Below, piece after piece: positions 22,626 to 35,900 of a stretch of DNA of 64,000 nucleotides. The DNA lies in assembly GCF_963662255.1 (NCBI RefSeq), contig NC_085047.1, positions 108,060,181 through 108,124,180 of the forward strand, read 5' to 3'. The notes below the pieces were generated by a model. The model saw only the letters and a program-made list of their open reading frames with translations. It was not told where the DNA came from and made no database searches. This DNA is from Cinclus cinclus. Its lineage: Eukaryota > Chordata > Aves > Passeriformes > Cinclidae. Position 1 is the stretch's first letter, and each line of letters begins with the position of its first letter. The position numbers and the translations under genes are program-made.

Positions 22626-25600
22626 CCCAAAACCTCTTTGCACTGTTCTCCCCCAACAATTCCATCCAGGGGAGTGCTGACGTGGGTGAGGCCAATGCTT
22701 CCCAGTCCCATACCTATGCTGGGGGCACAAAATATGGCTTTTTCAGTCATGTCAATGTAGCTCTGTCCAGCACTATCAATATGAGTTTATTTCCCCTTTA
22801 AGCTAACTGAGACCTAACAAAATTCTAGAGAACAAAACAAAGCTGGTGGTTTCAGCACTGATACACCTCTCAGTAGTTTCTCTGTGCTTTCTCATATACC
22901 TACAACTTCTGGGGCAGGGTGTTAAACCAGAAAAATATGCTGCACCACAACCCAAATACTTTGTGTTTTCTCTCCTGAATTATAGTAATGCTGTTGTGAG
23001 ATGGTTGTTCACTCAGGTAAAAACTTATCTCCTGGCCTGGCAGACACCAACAAGTCACACATGAAACAACAGCAGAGCAAGTTAGTCCTCTGAATTGACA
23101 TTGCTGCATTTCCCTCATCTAATTGACTGGCTCATTTTTTTCTGCCTTTCAGTGCAGATGTTTCATCTCCCTCTCTCTCAGTTTCAGTGTTTCTTTTGAA
23201 ATACAGGTTGTGGAGGATTTCCCAATGACATACCTATCTCTGGCTCACACACAAATTGCAATGCCTAATAAGGATACCTCTGTTTCCATGGCATCTCAGA
23301 ATCATCAATGGGTGGCTCATCTCTGCACAATACAATTTTCATTCAGTGTAAAATCCTCAAACTGTGAGCACCAAGAATGCCATAAAATGCAATCCCCTTT
23401 CTGCTAAGGGTATTTACAGCTTCATAGCTGGTCAAGGTTTGCAGTCATCATTCTGTGCCTAGTTTCCAGGACACAAAGCAGACCCTTCACATTAATTACA
23501 TATCGTTCCCCTGGAGCAAAGTCTCTTTTCTCTGTGATTTCTCTCATGCCACATAGACCGATGTCACAAAATAGATAATAAAGCATCCACATTAAATAAA
23601 AATAAATTAATAAATGTTCTGTTCTTCAGGCTTAGGCAGATTTGCAAAATTGTGTGCTACAACAACAGAGCTGCTTGTGCCGCTTCTTATTCAATGGGTC
23701 AGCCGGGTCACGCAGAATATCATAGTAAATACCATTTTCACTAAGGACTCATTAGGGAAAAATTCATTGGCATGTTGCCAGAGGAATAACCCTTATTGGT
23801 TCCTTTCAGCAGTGTACAGCTTCCCTACTGTTATGGGGCCTTTATCCTCTGCACTAACACTTTGTCTAAGGCTGATGATTCAAAGTCACATTTAGGCCCA
23901 CACTGTTCAACAAACAGTGCCTGTAAGAAAAGTGTGAGGTTAGGTTTTATGACAGACAATCGCCTATTATTGCTTAAAGCATTTTTACCTTGCTAAAGGA
24001 ACTCAACAGGAAATAAAGAATAGATTCTCTGAAGGAAGCAAACCATATCTGATTTTTTTACATTCTGAGAACATTTGATGGTGCTGGTTTTACCTGGCAT
24101 ACAAAGCCTGGGTATGTAAAAAAAATTCAGTTTTTACTTCTTCATTACATCCTTAAATTAGTAGCCTGAGAGTCTCCTCATAACCCTCACTGCCTTAGAA
24201 TTTGTTTGTTCTTGGTTCAGGTAACATCATAACTGATCACTTACCTAATCCTCATTATTTCTGAAGTTTTGAAAAATAATGCAGCCTGGGAATAAATATA
24301 ATTAGGGATTTATCAATAACTGTGACATGCTTTTTGTTCTTGGCTTCTGCAAAACTATCTGAAGAGACACATGCATACAAAGATTTAATTATACTGGACT
24401 GGAAATTTATTTCACTGTTTTTGAAATGTTTTGCTAAGTACCAAATCCATTAATAAGATAAAAATCCCTTGTAACTTTCAGTAGTCCAAAACAAGACCAC
24501 CAGGAAATGAGAATTCAGTAATTTTACTATTAGCTTGGGAGTTATCACAGACACTGAATCATAAACATCTTAAAGTTCTTAACAACCTTAACTTCAATCT
24601 TCAGTCACTGAATAGTTCAATGGCACCAAAACTACTTCACCAAAGCAGTTTTAAAAATTATTTCCATTATGATTCAGAAGAGTATGAATAAAAAATTTTC
24701 CGTGTATATGAAGTTGTTTAATAACTTTGCTTTTCTTCCTTGTTATCAAACCTGATGCTGCCACAATTCAAGGTCTGCAATCATTACTGAAGAAAACAGG
24801 TTCTATATTTCACCATTTGCAGTCCTTACCAACAGTGAATGTAAACCAGCCTGGAACTGCAAAGTTAAACGTTTTGGGGTTTTTGGTTTTGGGGTTTTGT
24901 TTTCTCATTTGTCTTTTTGTTTGTTTTTGGATGGGGGATTTGTCAAAACCTTTAATTTAAACAAATTTATGAAATTTCAGCTTGTCCTTTGAAAAAGTGG
25001 TCTTTGTGCCAAGGGATATTAGTTAAATACCATTTGGGACCATTAATATCAAATTACAGAGGAAATCCCATTATAAATAATATTTTGTAGTAACAAAAGA
25101 GGTTTTAAATGTGAGCACAGTATGGGAATATTTAAATTATTTTTGCTACAAAAAAAACCTTAAAATGACCAGGTTCTTCCCAGTATCTGTGCTTTATCTT
25201 TTGCAAAAACAAGTGTGACCTCCATAATGGCTGCAAAAAATAAAAAGCTAGTCATAAGAAGAAAGTCTACAGAAAGCAGGATGTGGTGGTTTTATTTAGT
25301 GTGGCTTTTAAGTTTCAGGGAAATAGATCAATATAAGTGATCAAAAATGAATGCTAAAAATATTTGATGTCACGAAGAAATTCCTCATACTCTTTATTCC
25401 TAATCATCAGAAGGACACAAAAAGAGGTGAAGGTCAGACTAGATGTAGATTAAGAAAGCACAAGTTTCAAGTAGCTCAATTTGTGTTCAAATTTTGCATT
25501 AACTTTTTCTGATCTTTGCCTTTCCCCAGCTGTGGCAAATTTTGGGCAGGAGGGAACAGAGGGGAAGAAAAAAAAAAAGAAAGAAAAAAGAAGTCTTATA

Positions 25601-26239
25601 AGCATTGGTCATAATCAAACATATGTCCTTGACCATTTCAGTATCTTGAGCCTCTGTATCATCAATCAAGTCAGAGAACTGGTTGTGCTATGTGCAGGAT
25701 CTTTAGGGAAATGTAAATGAAAGAAACACCTTGTAAAGAACAGCGTCATAATGTAAAACACTAAAGCTGGGTAACGTGAGGATACTAATGAAAAAAAAAA
25801 AAACCTGTGTGACTGATCTTGATGTATTTTTTTGATTTTCCTTTTTGAAGACTAAGATCTATTCTGAAGATAACAAATCCAAAGAAACTGCAGTGCAGCC
25901 AGAAGTTCCTGATTTTTATAAACAGGTGCATCTTGCTCCCTGATTCTGATGCACAGGTGCTCAGACCATAAAGAAAAATGTAGAAAAATGAAAGCAAAAC
26001 TATTATTACTTCCCTTTTTCCACTGCTGGTAAATCTGTGATTTCTCTTCTTTCACATTTCCATTTCAGCTCTCCCTGATTAATGACTATATCACTGGGTC
26101 TATCATGCTCAGGACATTTCTGCAAGGAACAGCTCCTGTGTTTGCATCCTCAGTTCTGCAGTGAATCTCATGGACATTTTGGAACTAGTGATAAAGAGCA
26201 GGCAAGATCCAACACCACTGGTACCTTGTAGTTTAAGAA
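22626..26239. other. AT-rich unique-looking DNA, no gene
   Basis: No further transposon text is certain. It contains a T/G tract at 24871-24932 with two TTTTGGGG-like units, a purine-only tract at 25558-25593, and an A13 run at 25791-25803. All open frames are below 100 codons and lack motifs. Confidence 0.5.
25558..25593. repeat. Purine-only tract (GA/A-rich), 36 nt
   Basis: The plus strand has only A and G from 25558 to 25593, including an A11 run. Homopurine/homopyrimidine DNA of this kind can adopt triplex structures; no function is implied. Confidence 0.85.
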
Positions 26240-26728
26240 ATCATAGAATAGTTTGAACTGCAAGGGACCATTTAAAGGCCATCTGTCCCAACCTCAGCTA
26301 GCATTCAGAGCACCATTCAACTTGAGTGTTTCCAAGGGTGGGCACCACCTTTCCAGAAAATTGTGGTTTATCCCTCTCACTTGCTTTTTCAACCTAAGCT
26401 TTTCCTCCTTCAGCTTAAAACCATTCCCCCTTGTACTTTCATGTAGCCTTGTAAAATGTCCCTCCTCAGCTTTCTTCTAAGTGCCCTTTAGGTACTGGAA
26501 GGCTTCTCTGTGCCCCCCCCAGAGCCTTCTCTTCTCCAGGCTGAACAACCCCAACCCTCTCAGGCCATCCTTGTAGGAAAGATGCTCCAACCCTCTGATC
26601 ATCTTCACAGCCCTCCTCTGGACCCACTCCAGCAGGCTCATGGTTTTTTTTGTGTTGGGGGACCCACTCTTGGGCCCAGTAGTTCAGTTGGTATTTCACA
26701 AAGGCAGAGTAGACAGAGAGGTTAAAAT
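26240..26728 (-). mobile_element. CR1 LINE 3' fragment
   Basis: The plus strand starts with 'tcatagaatagtttgaactg', the antisense CR1 3' terminus. It continues through the usual antisense order: 'gggaccatttaaaggccatc', 'ttctcttctccaggctgaac' (26526-26545, the antisense of the conserved ORF2 LFSLEKR-type motif), 'ctctggacccactccagcag' and 'ttcagttggtatttcacaaa'. The copy is 5'-truncated at about 490 bases and has indels, including a C8 run at 26513-26520 that shifts the ORF2 frame. The minus-strand open frame here (26466-26792) is therefore mainly the wrong CR1 frame. Confidence 0.9.
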
Positions 26729-26765
26729 ATATGATTTCAGGGATATATGGTTTAATATTCTGTGA

Positions 26766-26812
26766 AAACAAACAAACAAACCAACAAACCAAAACAACCC
26801 CCCCAACTTTTA
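26766..26812. repeat. A/C low-complexity tract
   Basis: A nearly pure A/C stretch with (CAAA) units and a C-run directly follows the antisense CR1. It is one of several G-poor A/C tracts on the plus strand of this window. Confidence 0.8.
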
Positions 26813-28939
26813 CAAGTGCTAGAGAGATGGATATCTTTTAGCATTTATTATCAAATATATCCCTTCCCAAATTGTTAGTAATTTTAATTGTGTTACACAG
26901 TGTGCATGACCAAATTAAAAACCTACAAAATGTGAACTCTGGGTTTTGAAGGGCAAAAATATTTCCCTCTTTGCTAATAGACCTTATTTATTAATATATT
27001 TTGCTTAGATATAATATGTCTTTGTATAATGCTTTCTGGCAGTACATAACCAGATGCTCAGTAATATCCCTTGGACAATTTGACTTCCATACGTGCCTTA
27101 TGCTTTTCTTTCTAGACAATTGCCATTCATTCATCAAATAACTGTCTTATGGAAAACCTAAAGCCCTTTTATTCCTCACCTTTAATGCTATTTCCCCTCC
27201 TCCTGCTCTCTTCCTCATTCTAGTGGATTATTAAAAGGACAGATTTAACTGACAGAGAGAAGTAGTACATCTTTTTCCTTCTTGCCCCGCTTCTCATGAC
27301 CCTTACCCAAGATGGTCAGACACCTCCCTACACTGTGGGTATTTCTCAACTTAAATTTCAACCTTCTTCAGGAGGAACCACAAACTGAGTGATGCAGCAG
27401 GTGAGCAGCAACAGAAAGCCAAGACCTGCCACACTACACACATCTTCCTCTTGTCAGAAAGAAAATTCAGGACATGTCAGGATGAGTTCATTCAAAGTAA
27501 GTCCTGGGGGACTGGTGGACAGAAAATGTACAGAAGCAGATATGGATATACTGACACCAGGACACATTTTCAAAGGGCATGTTTCTGGCAAAAACTATCA
27601 AATTTTTTTTTTGAAAATAAAATCATGGCCTAGACTCAATAAAATACTGAACGATTTGCAAAACTAATAAGCTTTTTCTCCAGCATAGCTGATCTTCTCC
27701 CATGCTTCTGCTGTTGAGCACAAACTGCACAGCTCATAACCTAAAAGGTCTCTTCAGGTTGACAATGCAGCACAACTTCTTGCAAGGCTCCTCCAAAAAG
27801 CACTAAGTCCATGCACAATTTGATTTTCTATTAACAGGACCATTCTAACCCTCATGGCTTTACTAAAATTATAAGTTTCTATGAATAACATCCGAAAAGG
27901 CCAACCTCCAGTCTTCTAAACTTTGTTATTCCTGGAGTGTTAGGTGGCTGTCATTTCCCTCCACCACAAGTTTTCCTTACTAACTTGAGCCTCTTCCTAC
28001 CCTAATTCCCTTTTGCTCCTGTAAGAACAAAACAGTGAATTTGCAAGTGCTTCACTTAACAGAGGCTGATGGGAATTGTCATTGTTCTGCCAGACTGCTC
28101 CAGCCCATATCCTTAATCTCTGTTTTTTGCCTGTCATCTCACACTTATTTCCTGTTTTTTGACTCTTCAGTTCATGTAACCAAGTATCAACATAAACTCT
28201 GATTTTTATCTCTTCTTTGCTGAATCAATATATGTACCACACCTGAGGTACATATCTGTAAATCCGTGTGGAAGTGAGTGTATTTTTCTTGTGTTGTCAC
28301 ACTGTCTAGGCCTACAGATTCTTTATCCTTGACTAGGATTAATAACCAAATCATGTGAAAGAGTACACACAACCAGATTCCACCTCAGACAGTAAATAAT
28401 CTTCCACAGTTTTCTTAATTATGTCTGGCCAACATATGAGTGACAACTCTCTGTGCCCTTGCACACCTCCTAGAACACCCTCCCAAGAAGAGATTTGAAA
28501 ATATGCATCCCATATCTAAATATAAAGTGAAAGATGTCAGCTCTGTAAATTATTTCAGGAAGACAGAATGGAAGGAAGATTTAAATTCAAGGATGAGAGA
28601 AAATCTGTGTGCATTAGGCAAAGGACGTACAGATACACAACTGGATATCTGCATGTATCTATAGTAGAAACATCTGCTGGTTCTTATTGCTGCTTCTCCC
28701 TCTTTTTCTATTTCCACTGATTTGCTTCCTAGCCCTCTTTATTGAATGTCGATGCTCTTTCCTTATTATTTTTTCATATCTGATTACAAGTTTCTACTAT
28801 AACAAAAGCAATGGAAAATGAATATATTGTTTCCTCTAATCTCACCAGATCTACACTTTCAACTTAAGTTTCAACTCAATTCTTAACGTTTTTAATTTTT
28901 ATTTTTAATAATAAGCATTATATACCAGGGCTTGCTCAT
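26813..28939. other. AT-rich unique-looking DNA, no gene
   Basis: Nothing recognisable: no repeats of known family, no long open frame (maximum about 92 codons at 27389-27667), and no homopolymer beyond about 10. Confidence 0.5.
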
Positions 28940-29020
28940 TAGACATCCTGTATTACTGTAGGTCTATTTATAATCAACAGCTGGCTCCACCTAGTGTCCA
29001 ATTAATTCATCAGTAAAGGA
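28940..29020. promoter_or_regulatory. Candidate regulatory cluster: MEF2-type site next to an E-box
   Basis: CTATTTATAA at 28964-28973 fits the MEF2 consensus (YTAWWWWTAR) exactly. The E-box CAGCTG follows at 28978-28983, four bases downstream. A homeodomain-type AATTAATTC lies just after it. MEF2 and bHLH sites in this arrangement occur in muscle and neural enhancers. Here the call is motif-based only; such short motifs also arise by chance. Confidence 0.3.
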
Positions 29021-30919
29021 GAAAGTTAAAACCAAATGCTAGAGAGAAAACAGAAACAAACTATAAAATCACTTGTCAGCTTGGTGATGGCCACAGACAG
29101 CCTGAAGTTACAATTACTGATGTCACAGGGAAAAGGCCATTTTCAGTAGCTCCTGTATGATGATTGTCAGCCAGCACTCTGGAAAGTAAGCAGGTTCAGG
29201 GGTATAATGTATGCAATATAAAACAGTTTGACTGCTGTCCTGAGAAGGAAAATGGGACTTAAGCTGTTTGTGGGAATTAATCTCTCTATGGTTTCACCGT
29301 GATCAAAAATGACAAATTATTGTTAAATTTAATTGAACTTCTATGGAATAGGAAAACATTTTATTTAACGGTCATCAAAACTACAGAACTATTTCTGGCT
29401 ATTCATACCCCACAGTGATCATCTCTGTTAATGAGTACATCTCCCCTCCCCGTAGTTACAAAATCATTTAAAATTACTCTTGTAGATGATCAAAATAGGG
29501 AAATGCTCAAGCTAAGTAACACTTGCTATTAAGTTTACTGATCTTTACATTCAAACTTTGGAAAGACTGGTTCACTGCTGTGTGTCTAGAACCATCTATC
29601 TTTCTAAAAGTGTTACAGCTTTACTCAGCAACATTTAGTCTTTAATAGCCTGATCCCTGTTGACAAGATAACACAGAGCATACAGCCAACAAAGATATTT
29701 AATTTAACGTCAGAAAAGTGAATATCCAGTTTGACAGAAGATTTCTTGATTAGCACCCATGAAAAAAATTATATACCTAATGAAGAATGTAGTTTACTTA
29801 GAAGAAAGTATTTTATAAAGCAAATAATATAATTTAACATAATCATAACTAATTTAACATAATCATAGTCTGTGAGCTATCAAGCAGTTTGAGCTGTTGA
29901 ACCTTTGAATAGCAAGAATGAGAATGCCTTAAATTTACAAAGCACTACTTTTTTACTTCTTTGATCGAGGGCAACCCACTCTGATAGAGCTGACGTCTGT
30001 TTTAAACATTTTCCTATCACCTGTTCAGAACTGCTTAGACATTTCGCCCTAGTGGTGATAAAATATATTTCTATATGTACAATATACACTTAATGACAGT
30101 TCACCGTGGCAGAGAGGGCAAACATATATGTTGTGGGGGGAGAGGTGGACAGGAGGAAGGATCAGGTAGAAAGACAATACCTATACCAAAGAAAACACCT
30201 GTAAATTTTCTCAAACTCAGTTTGAGAAATACTCAGTTAAAAGTTATGCTTGTGACCCATCTGAAGTATTCACAGCTAAATTCAGTTACTATGAAAACCT
30301 CACAGTGCAACACAGAACATGAATAAAATGCACACAGAAATGCTCTCTAATGTTTCAAAAATAAGAAAATACTCAAGTTCTCATCAGTTAAGCAAGTTAC
30401 TGTCATTTTTCATTAACAGCTTTCAAAATCCTGTCTGAAACAAGTTGATACAGAGAAATTAAGAACAGTAATCAAGTGAGAAATTATAGACCAGCTGGGT
30501 AGGCATCAAGTTGGCAAAACGTGAATACAGTTCAATAGATGAAACAGATGCTGGAGTTGTTGAGAAACCCTGTAGGAGATATTGATGTATTTTCTTTATA
30601 TAATGCTGAACAACCGGATAAATGTCAAGAGCTAAAAACTGATGGGGAATAAAACCTGTCGTAAAAACTAACTGTAAAGCAGAGACATGCAATAATATCT
30701 TTTCATTATACCAGAGCATTCAGTAAATGCATCTTCATTTCCTTAGAATTCTTCAACATGCCAATATATCAATCAGAGCTTGCTAGTGAATCAGAGGAAG
30801 ATTTTCCCAGTCTTGTTTCACATTTGTTTGTTTCTATCTACCTGAGGCTTCAGAGAGACACTTAGAAAATACTTTATTCTTCAGTCTCATCCTAACAGAA
30901 CACTCTCTTTCAAGCAAGC
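29021..30919. other. AT-rich unique-looking DNA with a small tandem duplication and a hairpin
   Basis: At 29830-29847 and 29850-29867 the same 18 bases (TAATTTAACATAATCATA) occur twice with period 20. At 30207-30229 there is a perfect 10-bp inverted repeat with a 3-base loop (TTTCTCAAAC / GTTTGAGAAA). No genes seen. Confidence 0.55.
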
Positions 30920-32300
30920 AATTCCCCGAGCTTGGAGGCGAGCAGAAAAGAAAGAGTAACACGAGCAAAAATGAAACTGCAAAATCCATTTTGCACGAGG
31001 AATTTTGTTTTCAGAGTTTCAAGACCTCAACAACAAATCCTCTGCCATCAGCGACAGCTAATTCTAGCATATGCTTTGTCATGGTCAGTTTCTAATTACA
31101 TTCATAATGATGCAATAGCTTTGATAATCCTACCTTCCATGCCAGCTGCTTTTCTTGTCACTCCATCATGCCAATAAGTTGGCTGCCGTAACAAATCAAG
31201 ATAGTGCAAAACAGCATCTTTCCCCTGCATCTGTCATCTTCCTGAAAGCATTCTATTACTGCCGACTGCTGGGAACCAGAAAGTCTATTTGAATTCCAGC
31301 AGCTCCCCTTTCGCATGATTCAAGTTAGGTTAGGTGGGCATGCCTAACATGATTCTCTCCATCATTTATTATGCAGCTGCTACACCGTTGGTGTGGTAAC
31401 CACTCTGACTTTACCTGATACGTCAGTCTTGCAAACCTCTACCTCCGTGCAAGCCCACGAGCCACAGAAGCATCTTGCATTTAATGAGCATTCTCCCTGC
31501 CTAAAGAGAGGGAATCTGTAAATCTGTTTCAAATCCTGCTGCTTGTATTGTCCTCTAAGGATGATGCAAATGTTTGAAGATATATTTTTTTATTATTCTT
31601 GCTTTTCTTTTTCTCTTAAGAAAGCTCTCCGTGCACGCTTGAATTATGCACGCTTCAGCTAAATGTTTTCTGATTTGTGTCCAACCAAACAGCACCTTCC
31701 CATTGAAACTCTCTGCTCGAAAGCTACTTCTGAATAACAGTGCTGTGCACTCAGGCTCTCAACTCTGTTTCATTTTGAACATGGTTTTTATAGGTACACC
31801 TCGACAAATACATTTAGTTCTTTTCATGCAATGAATGGCTGTCTAATGAGGGAGCTGTACATTTTTAAGCAATTTATCTAAGCCTATCTGTAGGTGACAC
31901 TTGCTTTTTGTGCTTTATATATTTTAACAGTAAGTGGATAGCTCTGTTACAGCATCTAGATATTCTTAAAGTGGTAACACCACCATAAGCTGCTTTTCAT
32001 CAGCCTGTGGAGGACACTTTCAAATGACAGAGTTTGCTTAACTGCTTCTGAGTATCATGAATTAAAGGGATAGGGTTGTTTTGTTGTCTTTCTATTTATA
32101 TTTTATGTTGAGTGGGGGAAAAACACGCTTGCGTCAGTAATTTCAAAAGAATATTAATAGGAATTGACATCTACACATCAATCATTCTCCAAGTCAAATT
32201 AGCTGCATCTCCTCCCACCACTTCTGCCTGCAGTTCAGAGTCAAGGCATTTCATCTTTAAATGCGTCTGGTTGCTCATAAGCTGAATAAACAACCTCAAC
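30920..32300. promoter_or_regulatory. Candidate conserved non-coding / enhancer-like island
   Basis: This complex, repeat-free sequence keeps more CpG than its flanks: I count about 17 between 30920 and 31810. It has clustered transcription-factor-like motifs: an exact POU octamer ATGCAAAT (31564-31571), a p53-family half-site GGGCATGCCT (31336-31345) inside the short palindrome 31329-31348, a RUNX-like inverted pair GTGGTAACCAC (31393-31403), a CREB/ATF half-site TACGTCA (31419-31425) and an E-box CAGCTG (31374-31379). Low-complexity runs are few. This texture is typical of deeply conserved developmental enhancers, but conservation cannot be seen from one sequence. The open frames here are short and do not look like exons. 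Confidence 0.35.
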
Positions 32301-32779
32301 CCCACGGTGGAAAGTTTGAACGGTCTGTGAGAGAAAAAAAGGGACAATTCAGTAGAGGCAACAGCCTGGTTTAAACCTGACAGTTAAGTGAAGTGAGGGA
32401 GAGCAAGGATTATCACTGGAGTAATACCTCCTTCCTCAGCCTTTGCATAATGGGAAGGGGAAAAAGGGAGAGTCCCCCAGGAAAGCCTTCCCTTGCAGCA
32501 GCTGACAGCTCAGCACCACTCACCAGGGCTCATATTCCTGGCACAAAAGACTCACAGGGTTTTAGTAAAGTCTCACTTCTTTACTCAGATTATATGTGCT
32601 GAACTTTCCTATGGTTTGCAATCCCTCCCCACCTTGATAGTCCCCTTCCTCCCCCACAATTTTCTAATCTCTGTTAAGCTCCTCAAGGTCTTGGCTATGA
32701 AAAACGAGCCTGAAAACATGAGCTTAGAGGAGATCCAAGTCACAGAAAGTAAATGGTGAGGGGGACAGGGGGATGAGGA
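32301..32779. other. Unique-looking DNA, no gene
   Basis: Slightly GC-richer than the flanks. Short open frames (69 and 88 codons) overlap on the plus strand without recognisable content. Confidence 0.45.
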
Positions 32780-32920
32780 AAGCAAATAAACAAAGACCAA
32801 GCCAAAGCAAAAAAAAAAAAAAAAAATTAAAAAAAAGACAAACAGAAAAAAAAAAAAACTAAACCCCCTCCAAACAAACAAAATCCAAACCAAAAACCTT
32901 AAATCCCTAAAACAAACCAG
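32780..32920. repeat. A-rich / A-C low-complexity tract with A18 and A13 runs
   Basis: It contains A18 at 32809-32826 and A13 at 32846-32858, then C/A mixture (caaacaaacaaaatcc and similar). The minus-strand frame 32609-32893, a string of F, is the translation of this tract and not a protein. Confidence 0.9.
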
Positions 32921-35900
32921 GAAACAAGGTAAGAGAGTTTCCTATTTTGAAAAGCAAGTAGGAATAAAAAAATCAAGACATTTGATATCTTCCTCTAGGA
33001 CTCCCACAGCGGTGTTAGCAGTGGGTACTCCCTGCACAGCACTCAGCAGAGATTCTGGGCAGAGGGGCAGGTTTTGCTGCTGGGTTGCTGAATGTGAGAG
33101 AGCTCCCAGCCCTTCAGGGAGGATCTGACTCCCTGCTCTCGCCCACATCCAAATGGCACAGCTGACACCTGAATGAGCTAGCATAGCACGGCGCTGTTTC
33201 TATATGTGATACTGTATTTATTCCTAGCATGCTGCCAAAAAATGCCTTTTTAGAGATTTCATGTAAATAAAGTAGAATTACTACATCTGTTCCTCTGTCT
33301 GTAGCAGCACATATCAACAAGCTAATTTTGCATTCAAGGCAACAGAGATAGTCCTATCATATAGTTGCAAAGTGCAGAACTATAAAGCGCCTATCTGAAA
33401 ATTCTGTCAGCTCCTTTTTGTTCACAGTTCAAGTAATTTCTGAAGTGAAACAAACCAGGCAATGAATGAGGACTGACTTTGAAGTCACCATCAATTCCAA
33501 GTACATAAAAGGATATGCTTAATATTTCACACTTCTAGCTGCATTACAATTTCTAAATCATAGACACAGCAAGAAGGAATTTACATGGTATTTCACAACA
33601 GATGAGTTTGAGCACATAGATCATATAACCTGTATTTGCAGGGAAAATCTAAAGTACCCAAGAACTCAACGTAGACTTAATTTCTAATTCAATTAATTTT
33701 AAGATGTGCAAGATTGCGGATTAAAATATCCAGAAGAATATTTCATATGTTAGTAAGACATATAATAATGAAAAGAGAATGGGAGAATCTGGCGTGGCAA
33801 AATATAGTTGACCAGAATCCTATCCCACCCAGATACTTCAGAATTACTAAAAGGAAGAGGGGGAAATAAGGGTATGATGAAAAGGTCCCACTGTGGTTTA
33901 TCATTCAGAATTACTGCCCTGCAACAAAGCACACAGTGGATGAGATATAGTTTAGCCATATAGACATTCCCAGACAGATCAGGTCTATGGGGAGTGGACA
34001 TTTTTGTTCTGAGGGGAAAAAACCCAAAGTATTTTTATTTACTTTTTTTTTGAGGAGAATGAAACTGAAATACATGAGTGTTTGTATCTTTTGTGTGCAC
34101 TAGCTGTAAAGAAAAACAGCCCGGAGACAAATGGAGAATCTGGGAGGAGAAACCAGTATCAGTCATTCTGTCCATTCCTAATAGGCCAGATTAATAGCTG
34201 GCTTTTGTCTCTAGCTTTTTCTGCATTTTTCTGCAAAAACAACAGCCGTGGTTTCTGCATATTGTAAGTGGATTCAGCATCTGCATAGATATAATTATAG
34301 CAACCCACCCATATGGAATGAATTGCTTTAGAGAGAAAGCTCCGTGGGTTGCACTCCCAGAATCTACAATAATACAAATACATAATTATTTGTCTTATAC
34401 AGAACTGTCCTCAGTTTGGAAGAGGCAGAAATAAACGACAAGTGGAAAAACACTCATCAAGTGGTATCCTGCTTTTTACAGTACTGAAAAATCAGCAGGC
34501 AAAGAAACCCCAGCCTATTTGGGTGACAACTCTCTTCCTATTCCATCTACAACTTATGGCAAAGACATATGTATTTGTTTTAATTGTTTCATTGCTACTA
34601 GAGGGACTGATTGGTGCTTTCGGGGTGCTTGAGTTTAATTGTGGTGGTGTGTGCACATGACAGTGACAACTAAGGTACCTTGTAGAACCTCCTTTTGCTG
34701 CCATTTCTTTTTTCTTTTTGTTTTCCTCTTTGGAAGCACCAGTAACTCTGACTAAGCAAGAGTAAATAATGGATCACTGAAAAATAGGAAGCAAGCAGAT
34801 TGGCCTTGACCTTCAGCTCTACATGAAGTTCTACATAATGCACTCTCTCCAGTATGTAGAAATGAATTCTGATTTTGCTTAGCAAAAATTCTTCATTTGT
34901 TTTGCTAATATATCTCCTGAAGAAAGTCAATTTCTCTTCCCTTTTTCCCTGCCTCCCATTATACTTAGGTACTTCATACCTTTCCCAGGGAACAACTAAT
35001 TCAATCGATCAATCATGCAAGAAAATATCTTAATGATATTCTGTGCATGTTTAGATTAATAAACGCCCCCAGTAAAAGCACTGGAAAGTTTGTTTGTATA
35101 ACACAGACAGGAATTATTAATTATTTCTTGCTCTTAATCATTCTATATTAGCTACTTTTCCATTATAGGCTTTCTGATGTATGACTATAAGAGTAATCTG
35201 TGCATAAACAGTCACTTTCCGATATAGCTAGACACATCAGTACTTCCATTTTAATGGCAATATTTCAGTCATTTGGAGAGGATAACTTCTGACAATTACG
35301 GCAAACTTAGCTTTGACTGCTCAAGATTTAAAAGAATTACTACAGACAAGTGTATGAAAAACTGAAAATTGAAAATACATGAAAGTCATGTCTCTATAAA
35401 TGAAAAGGACAGTGCTACCACCCTCTCCACATGGATGCTTACAAGCCCCTTCCAACTGAAAGGTTCAGAGACCTCATCATCCAGACAGGACCACTGTGTT
35501 GGCCAGAGAGAAGTTTCAGATGTGTATGTCTCAAGTCATCAAGCCAGGACCCTGACAGACATCACAGGAGCTGAAACTTTCAGGGGTTTAAAAATTTATG
35601 CTCCCCTGCACCATAGCTTATCCAGTTATTTGTGTGAAGAATTCATCTTTGTTTTTGTAACCAAATCTCAGGTATATGAAATTCAGCTATGTTCAGGCAT
35701 TTGTCATAAGAGGAAACCTTAAAACACACTGATCTCAAAATGTTTTAGGAGGACTCATGACCAACATTTTGAAAAAAAGATTGATCCTGTTTATGGTATT
35801 TTTTTTTTCAAAATTTTATTACAGATGTACTTATAACAATAATAAGCAGTGATTTCCTCAGCAAGAACAGAATTTCATATTGCAGGACATAAAAAAGTTA

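Noticed and set aside
24871..24932. TTTTGGGG-like units resembling a ciliate telomere repeat or G-quadruplex
   Set aside because: Only two imperfect units within a T/G tract, with too few G-runs for a stable quadruplex. Bird telomeres are TTAGGG.
26466..26792. 108-codon minus-strand frame
   Set aside because: It is largely a shifted frame across an antisense CR1 copy, so not a separate protein.
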